Positions 59,728-64,000 of a stretch of 64,000 nucleotides of DNA are shown here, piece after piece. The translations under genes were made by a program, and so were the position numbers. The notes beneath the pieces were generated by a model. That model had not been told where the DNA came from. It did no database searches and worked only from the letters and a program-made list of their open reading frames with translations. How positions within the stretch are numbered: the stretch's first letter is position 1; each line of letters begins with the position of its first letter. This stretch comes from Halobacteriovoraceae bacterium (lineage in GTDB: Bacteria; Bdellovibrionota; Bacteriovoracia; Bacteriovoracales; Bacteriovoracaceae), in the NCBI GenBank assembly GCA_002707495.1, contig PAMZ01000014.1, positions 62,001 through 126,000 on the forward strand. Direction: 5' to 3'.

Positions 59728-59760
59728 GAAGGCCCTCTACCCCAGGGCCTTCTTTATTTT
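59728..59760 (+). terminator. Orphan plus-strand intrinsic terminator before fliD
   Basis: GAAGGCCCT / AGGGCCTTC is a perfect 9-bp GC-rich stem with a 7-base loop followed by TTTATTTT. The T tract is only on the plus strand, yet no plus-strand gene lies between mutS2 (ends 54684) and here. It may end a small RNA or antisense transcript. Confidence 0.8.
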
Positions 59761-59862
59761 AACTTAGTTGATACCCTATTGCATCAAATTCTTAGTATGA
59801 TAAGATTTAGATAATACCCCCAAGGTGCAGGAGAGCACTACTGGGACGATCAGGAGGATTAT

Positions 59863-61254
59863 TTGGGTATTGCTTTCGGTTCTATAAATTCAGGACTGCC
59901 CAAGGATATTGTTAAGCAAATTGTTGAAGCCGAGAAACTTCCTTTAAAAAAGATGGAAGTTCGAAAAGGCAAAATTGAAAACAAAAAGGCTTTGCTTAAT
60001 GATTTATGGGAACGAGTGAAAAAACTCGAAGGTTCCGTTTATGCGAACAAAGGCGCCCGCTCTTTCCGTGAATTCAATGTCAATATTTCCGGCGATGGTA
60101 TTGCTGCTTCAGTTGATAAGAATGTGGCAGAACCCGGTACCTACCAAATTGAAGTTCTTCAGCTTGCTCAAAAATCTTCTGCTATTTCAAATGGTGTTGA
60201 AGACAAAGATAAAACCTACGTCGGAGTCGGCTATCTCCAATATGAATTACCTGATGGGACCTCCAAAGAAATCTATATCGATGAAGATCACGCAACTTTG
60301 GAAGGAATTGCAAAGCTCATTAATAAAGACTCTAACAATGGAATGCATGCCAATGTTGTAAACTCTGGTGACGGAACCGACGAGCCTTGGAAAATCATTA
60401 TCACGCTTGATGAAACTGGAGATGGACAAAGAGCTACCTTTCCTAACTTATACCTTGTAGATGGAGAAGTAGATATTTGGTTTGATGGAGAAAGAGAAGC
60501 TCAGGATGCTAAAATAAAACTAGATGGATTCGAAATCGAATTACCAAGTAATAAAACAACTGAACTTATCCCTGGTGTTACTCTAGATCTAAAGCGAGCT
60601 AAAAAAGGTGACGAGCTGACATTAGAGATCACCGAAGATACAGCTAAAATGGCTGATAAAATTGATGATATGGTTAATAACATTAATGAAGTTATCGCCT
60701 TTATTAAAGAGCAAAATAATTTAGATGAATCTTCAGATACATCCCAAACACTTGGTGGTGATATCACCCTTCAAACCCTCGAAAGTAGATTACGTTCAAC
60801 CGTCTTTGCCAATGTCACAACGGAGTTTGGTAGTGTCCGAATTGGTGACCTTGGTCTGCAGTTCCAAAGAGATGGGATGCTCAAACTCGATAAAGAGAAG
60901 TTTCAGGCAAAGCTTGATGAAAATATTGAGCTAGTCAATCAGGTTGTAAACGGTAGGTACTCCGTTGAAAACGGAAAAATTGATGGCTTCGTTGATAATC
61001 TCGAAAGACTTGTAAGAGACGCAACAAAAAGACCAGGAGGAATTTTGTCCTCGAGACGAGATGGTCTAGACTCAAAAATTCGACAAATCGATAGGAGAAT
61101 AGAATCTGCAGAAAGACGGATTAAACGAAAAGAAGAAAATCTAAAGGGCAAATTTGCTCGCTTAGAAGAAACGATATCAAGAATTAAAACTCAAGGATCG
61201 GGATTAGCAGGCCTGCAAGGCGGTGGTTTTAATCCGGTTCAACAACTTGGTTAA
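59863..61254 (+). CDS. fliD: Flagellar hook-associated protein 2 (filament cap) FliD
   Basis: A 463-residue filament cap protein. The N-terminal part matches the FliD_N pattern (GSINSGLPKDIVKQIVEAEKLPLKKME ... LLNDLWERVKKLEGSV), the middle has the flagellin-hook-like segment (TYQIEVLQLAQKSSAI), and the C-terminal FliD_C domain ends in a long coiled coil (RQIDRRIESAERRIKRKEENLKGKFARLEETISRIKTQGSGL). The start is TTG at 59863, supported by GGAGG 5 bases upstream; no ATG is near. Shorter than enterobacterial FliD with a small middle domain. It heads fliD-fliS-fliT-like-maf-GT9. Confidence 0.95.
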   Translation: MGIAFGSINSGLPKDIVKQIVEAEKLPLKKMEVRKGKIENKKALLNDLWERVKKLEGSVYANKGARSFREFNVNISGDGIAASVDKNVAEPGTYQIEVLQLAQKSSAISNGVEDKDKTYVGVGYLQYELPDGTSKEIYIDEDHATLEGIAKLINKDSNNGMHANVVNSGDGTDEPWKIIITLDETGDGQRATFPNLYLVDGEVDIWFDGEREAQDAKIKLDGFEIELPSNKTTELIPGVTLDLKRAKKGDELTLEITEDTAKMADKIDDMVNNINEVIAFIKEQNNLDESSDTSQTLGGDITLQTLESRLRSTVFANVTTEFGSVRIGDLGLQFQRDGMLKLDKEKFQAKLDENIELVNQVVNGRYSVENGKIDGFVDNLERLVRDATKRPGGILSSRRDGLDSKIRQIDRRIESAERRIKRKEENLKGKFARLEETISRIKTQGSGLAGLQGGGFNPVQQLG

Positions 61255-61264
61255 GGAGTAAAAT

Positions 61265-61657
61265 ATGAGTTACGGTTTAGGCGCTTACAAAAAAACGTCG
61301 GTTCAAACGGCTAGTAAGGAACAGATCCTTTTGATGCTTTATCAGGCAGCAATTAAAAACTGTAAAAAAGCGATTCAGGCCATCGACGAGCAAAAGGTAG
61401 CTCAAAAAGGTGAATATATTGGAAAGCTTCAAGATATTGTCATTGAGCTAAATAATAGTCTTGATTTTGAAGTAGGGGGAGATGTTGCTAGGGAGCTTTC
61501 ATCTTTATATGACTTTGTTCTCTACTCCAGTACTCAGGCCAATATTCACAAGGATAAAGCTCCATTGGAAGGATGCCTGAATGTTCTCAACACACTTTAT
61601 GATGGATGGTCCCAAGCAGTAAAATCACTTAAAACAGAAAAAGCGGGGAATGCCTAA
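61265..61657 (+). CDS. fliS: Flagellar export chaperone FliS
   Basis: A 130-residue helical chaperone that holds flagellin monomers before export. The start YGLGAYKKTSVQTASKEQILLMLYQAAIKNCKKAIQAID is the FliS pattern (Y-x5-V-x-T-A-S-x2-x-L-x3-L-Y-x-x-x-I), and LYDFVLYSSTQANIHKDKAPLEGCLNVL matches the third helix. It lies 10 bases after fliD, with AAGGAG before its ATG. Normal length. Confidence 0.96.
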   Translation: MSYGLGAYKKTSVQTASKEQILLMLYQAAIKNCKKAIQAIDEQKVAQKGEYIGKLQDIVIELNNSLDFEVGGDVARELSSLYDFVLYSSTQANIHKDKAPLEGCLNVLNTLYDGWSQAVKSLKTEKAGNA

Positions 61658-62028
61658 TGACTCCAAATGAAAAAAACTTAATAGAATTTTTAGAAAAGGC
61701 TTATGAATTAACAGTCTCTGCACAAAAGTGCGCTCGAGAAGAAAACTTTGATGAGCTCATCTCCATTCTCGATAACAGAGAAAGAGCCATTGCAATTGCA
61801 CAAACTATGAGTGAAAGAATGAGCTTAGAGCATTCAACTCAAGAACCTGAAACTGTTGCCAAAATTAATAACCAAGTTAATCAACTTATAAATAAAATTC
61901 AAAGTCTGGATGAATCGATAACGATGTATCTTCAGGCAGAGAAAAGTAAAACTCAAAATGAAATTGCTAAAACGTTTAAAAACAAAGAAAATTTCAGTGG
62001 GTATAACCTAAATAAAACCGACAGATAA
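61657..62028 (+). CDS. FliT-like small helical flagellar protein
   Basis: A 123-residue all-helical protein (LIEFLEKAYELTVSAQKCAREENFDELISILDNRERAIAIAQTMSE ... INQVNQLINKIQSLDESITMYLQAEKSKTQNEIAKTF). Size, helix pattern and position directly after fliS fit FliT, the chaperone of FliD. The E-x2-x-L-x2-x-L-x3-R region (LISILDNRERAI) is the FliT-like core. Sequence similarity is low, so the call rests on context. The ATG overlaps the fliS stop by 1 base (TAATG). Confidence 0.72.
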   Translation: MTPNEKNLIEFLEKAYELTVSAQKCAREENFDELISILDNRERAIAIAQTMSERMSLEHSTQEPETVAKINNQVNQLINKIQSLDESITMYLQAEKSKTQNEIAKTFKNKENFSGYNLNKTDR

Positions 62029-62030
62029 AT

Positions 62031-62672
62031 GTGAGTACGATTATGGAAGAACGCATCTCTCAATACCAACTTGTAAAATCAAAATCTGGTCTTACAGTTC
62101 CTTTAATTAATGATATCTACCTTCATTCAATGTATAGCCCCACTAAAGAGGCAGAAGGATTTGCCAAACTTCATGAAGAGGCCCTAAAAAGAAAAAGAAA
62201 TGTTATCATTTTGGGTCTTGGGTTTGGTTATCATATTGAGGAGGTGGCTAAGACCTTAAATAAATTTCACCAAGACTATAGAATTATCGTTATCGAGCCA
62301 AATGAAAAACTCTTTCATGACTTCATAGAAAAGAGACAATTTGAAGACAAGAGAATCATGCCTCTCTTTACCAATGATTCCGAGTCACTTTTTTTGAGAG
62401 AAGACTTTATTGAGTTTCTCTTAACCTCACCAGCTATTTTAAAACACGACACTAGCTTTATGTTAAATCAGAAGTTTTTTACGAGCTTTCTTCAGTATAG
62501 AGCAAGCACCTCTCTATCTCAGCTTAGAAGGTTTTCAAAACATATCGGGAACTTTATTTCAGAAAGCGAGGAAGGAGAGCTTACTGAATATATAGAAGAT
62601 GTTAAGAGAAAAAAGAATTTTGAACCAAAAGATTTTCTCACTATCGCATTTGATGAACTAACAAGTATTTAA
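62031..62672 (+). CDS. Stand-alone Maf (motility-associated factor) N-terminal domain protein
   Basis: A 213-residue protein whose core (RNVIILGLGFGYHIEEVAKTL ... YRIIVIEPNEKLFHDFIEKR) matches the N-terminal domain of Maf flagellin glycosyltransferases, usually written as G-x-G-x-G-Y-H ... hhhhEP-x-x-x-x-F. Full Maf proteins are about 600 residues and continue with the 6-hydroxymethylpterin-like catalytic domain; this one stops at residue 213. The remainder may be supplied by the next gene. The start is GTG at 62031 or, more conventionally, ATG at 62043; neither has a strong ribosome site. Confidence 0.75.
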   Translation: MSTIMEERISQYQLVKSKSGLTVPLINDIYLHSMYSPTKEAEGFAKLHEEALKRKRNVIILGLGFGYHIEEVAKTLNKFHQDYRIIVIEPNEKLFHDFIEKRQFEDKRIMPLFTNDSESLFLREDFIEFLLTSPAILKHDTSFMLNQKFFTSFLQYRASTSLSQLRRFSKHIGNFISESEEGELTEYIEDVKRKKNFEPKDFLTIAFDELTSI

Positions 62673-62681
62673 GGATTTACT

Positions 62682-64000
62682 ATGAATAAAATTTTAATCG
62701 TGAGCTTAGGCTCCAGTAAACAGGCCCTCAGCTGTGGTTACATGACCCCTCAACTTAGAGAAAATAACCCACACTCAGAGATTCATCTTTTGGTATTAAA
62801 AGAAAATCTCGATCGAGTAAAAATGCTGAAACATATTACAAAAATTCACTCTATAGATAGTGCAAAATTGAATCAGATAAAAAAAGGTTCTGTTTTCTCG
62901 GACGGATTTGCACTCGATTCCATGTATGAAGATCTAGAGGAGGTTCTAGCGACTGAATGGAGTCAAGTCATCAATCAAAATCATAACACTTTAAGCACTT
63001 TAATTACGTCAGCCCTTCAAACAGAATCCCGAGTTGGAGTTTCTCTTACCCCTAGCGGGACCACTTTGCTTTCAAATGATTGGGCGATAAATCTGAACTC
63101 AGTAAATACTCAAGCTGCGAGAAAACCTATTGAGACAAATATCATTAACAACCACCTTTTTGGAGCTCCCTGGTTCAATGAGGGAGAAGCAATAAAGATC
63201 TCTGAGCAATATAGTGTTCTCGCGGGACAAAATTTTACTCGCATTAGAAATATGAGGGCCGGAGAATCCAAGATTGTTGGTATTTCGTTGAGTCAGGGTT
63301 ATGACGGGACATATCTTGAGACTGAAGCTTTAACAGAAATAGTTGGTACTTTAAAAGAATCTTCTGAATACATCCCTATTCTATTGATGGATCCAAGAGA
63401 GCTAAATCAAAAAACAATCGTAAATGAGTTAAATGCCCTTTATAACAACGAGCTCATTTCAATAAATGTAGATTTTACAGCTTTTCCTGCGATTAGCACT
63501 CACCTCGATATCATTATTAGTCCAGCCACTGATTATTTACTTGCGGCAGATCTTCAAGGAACAATTGCACTCGAGCTACGAAATACAGATGCTTTTAAAA
63601 ATGATCCCTTGGTAACAAACGAAGGATCAAGAGTGATTTTTTACACTGAATCAAAAACCATTTCCTCCGAAATCATTTATGCCGTGAATGAAATATACTC
63701 TACTGAGCTTCCTCTAGATACGACAAATGGTGGAGCACTAGTTTATGCTTGCGTGAAAGATGAGTATGGATATTTTTTCTCGCAAATTAAAGGGGAGATC
63801 AGTCTACAAGCTGAGCTCAATTATCATCTCAGTAGATCATTCTTTTTTCATATTTTAGGATATCCAGAGAATCAAGCTCTTCTAAACAATATAAAAGAAA
63901 TGTGCACTAAAGACGAAATTCATGAATTTGTGACTCTCACCAGGTCTGAGCTTACCGGTGTTGTCAAAATTTTATTAGCGACTTTAAGGTCTATAAAGAC
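62682..64000 (+). CDS. GT9/heptosyltransferase-like protein (partial, cut by window end)
   Basis: The frame from the ATG at 62682 is open to the last base (439 codons). The start MNKILIVSLGSSKQALSCGY, then NPHSEIHLLVLKENLDRVKML, resembles the N-domain of family 9 glycosyltransferases such as ADP-heptose transferases (short phosphate-binding strand, then PxAxIxxLV). The later KIVGISLSQGYDG and STHLDIIISPATDYLLAADL recall the GT9 C-domain (GASxxxKxWP; DSGxxHLAAAL), with changed residues. AAGGATT lies before the ATG. It follows the Maf-like gene by 9 bases, so a role in flagellin glycosylation is likely but inferred. The C-terminus is not seen. Confidence 0.72.
   Translation, partial: MNKILIVSLGSSKQALSCGYMTPQLRENNPHSEIHLLVLKENLDRVKMLKHITKIHSIDSAKLNQIKKGSVFSDGFALDSMYEDLEEVLATEWSQVINQNHNTLSTLITSALQTESRVGVSLTPSGTTLLSNDWAINLNSVNTQAARKPIETNIINNHLFGAPWFNEGEAIKISEQYSVLAGQNFTRIRNMRAGESKIVGISLSQGYDGTYLETEALTEIVGTLKESSEYIPILLMDPRELNQKTIVNELNALYNNELISINVDFTAFPAISTHLDIIISPATDYLLAADLQGTIALELRNTDAFKNDPLVTNEGSRVIFYTESKTISSEIIYAVNEIYSTELPLDTTNGGALVYACVKDEYGYFFSQIKGEISLQAELNYHLSRSFFFHILGYPENQALLNNIKEMCTKDEIHEFVTLTRSELTGVVKILLATLRSIK

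Noticed and set aside
59768..59784. Sigma-54 promoter before fliD
   Set aside because: TTGCA is present at the -12 position, but the -24 element has TG instead of GG and poor flanks, so it is not a credible match.
1..64000. CRISPR arrays, tRNA or rRNA genes, insertion sequences, prophage or toxin-antitoxin modules
   Set aside because: Looked for by eye through direct-repeat spacing, tRNA arms, transposase motifs and phage genes; none found.

Overview
The window is AT-rich, gene-dense bacterial DNA from a Gram-negative cell. It has an Omp85/TamA barrel protein with TamB, a PilQ secretin, lipoproteins and a flagellum. The type IV pilus genes run pilB-pilT-pilC-pilA-(second pilin)-ABC transporter-pilD-pilM-N-O-P-Q, which is the Myxococcus-type order including a PilHI-like ABC transporter. 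With the low GC content, the Bat/MoxR operon, a matrixin-type secreted protease and a flagellar fliD-fliS-Maf cluster, this points to the Bdellovibrionota (Bacteriovorax/Halobacteriovorax-like predators). That placement is inference; no rRNA or marker comparison was possible. I see no tRNA, rRNA, CRISPR array, insertion sequence or prophage.

Layout. 1-4.7 kb, mostly plus strand: the end of a family 5 substrate-binding protein, a small exported protein behind a sigma-28-like promoter, an acyl-CoA ligase, rpoZ and a GNAT acetyltransferase. 4.7-13.4 kb, minus: lon with an AMIN-like protein, a matrixin protease with a partner, and a degenerate UvrA paralogue behind a lipoprotein gene. 13.5-14.4 kb: rplM-rpsI with its own promoter and terminator. 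14.5-31.1 kb, minus: one long apparent operon, pilMNOPQ - TPR protein - aroQ - efp - accB - accC - 390-aa protein - tamB - tamA, with a good promoter before pilM. 31.2-41.7 kb: prepilin peptidase, ABC transporter, two pilins and pilC/T/B. Two plus-strand genes are interleaved: a PilG-position TPR protein and a GT-C-like membrane protein lying between the two pilin genes. 41.7-50.2 kb, minus: a RibF-AroE fusion and the Bat operon (moxR, DUF58, a membrane protein, batA, fused batB-batC, batD). 50.3-57.2 kb: an exported protein, an RqcH-like NFACT gene divergent from mutS2 with overlapping start codons, lepB, a short penicillin-binding transpeptidase and rlmE. 57.2-59.7 kb: a gene-poor AT-rich stretch, a small acidic ORF and a polytopic membrane protein. 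59.7-64 kb, plus: fliD, fliS, a FliT-like gene, a Maf N-domain gene and a GT9-like gene cut by the window end.

Functional themes are surface motility and envelope biogenesis (pilus, flagellum, Tam, Bat, LepB, PBP) mixed with housekeeping genes in the same operons (fatty acid synthesis, EF-P, shikimate and FAD synthesis, ribosome rescue). The most unusual items are the RibF-AroE fusion, the candidate pilin glycosyltransferase, the asymmetric UvrA paralogue, the CATG start-codon overlap of rqcH and mutS2, a probable AUC start codon, a Gly/Ala insertion in PilQ, and an orphan terminator that may end a small RNA before fliD.
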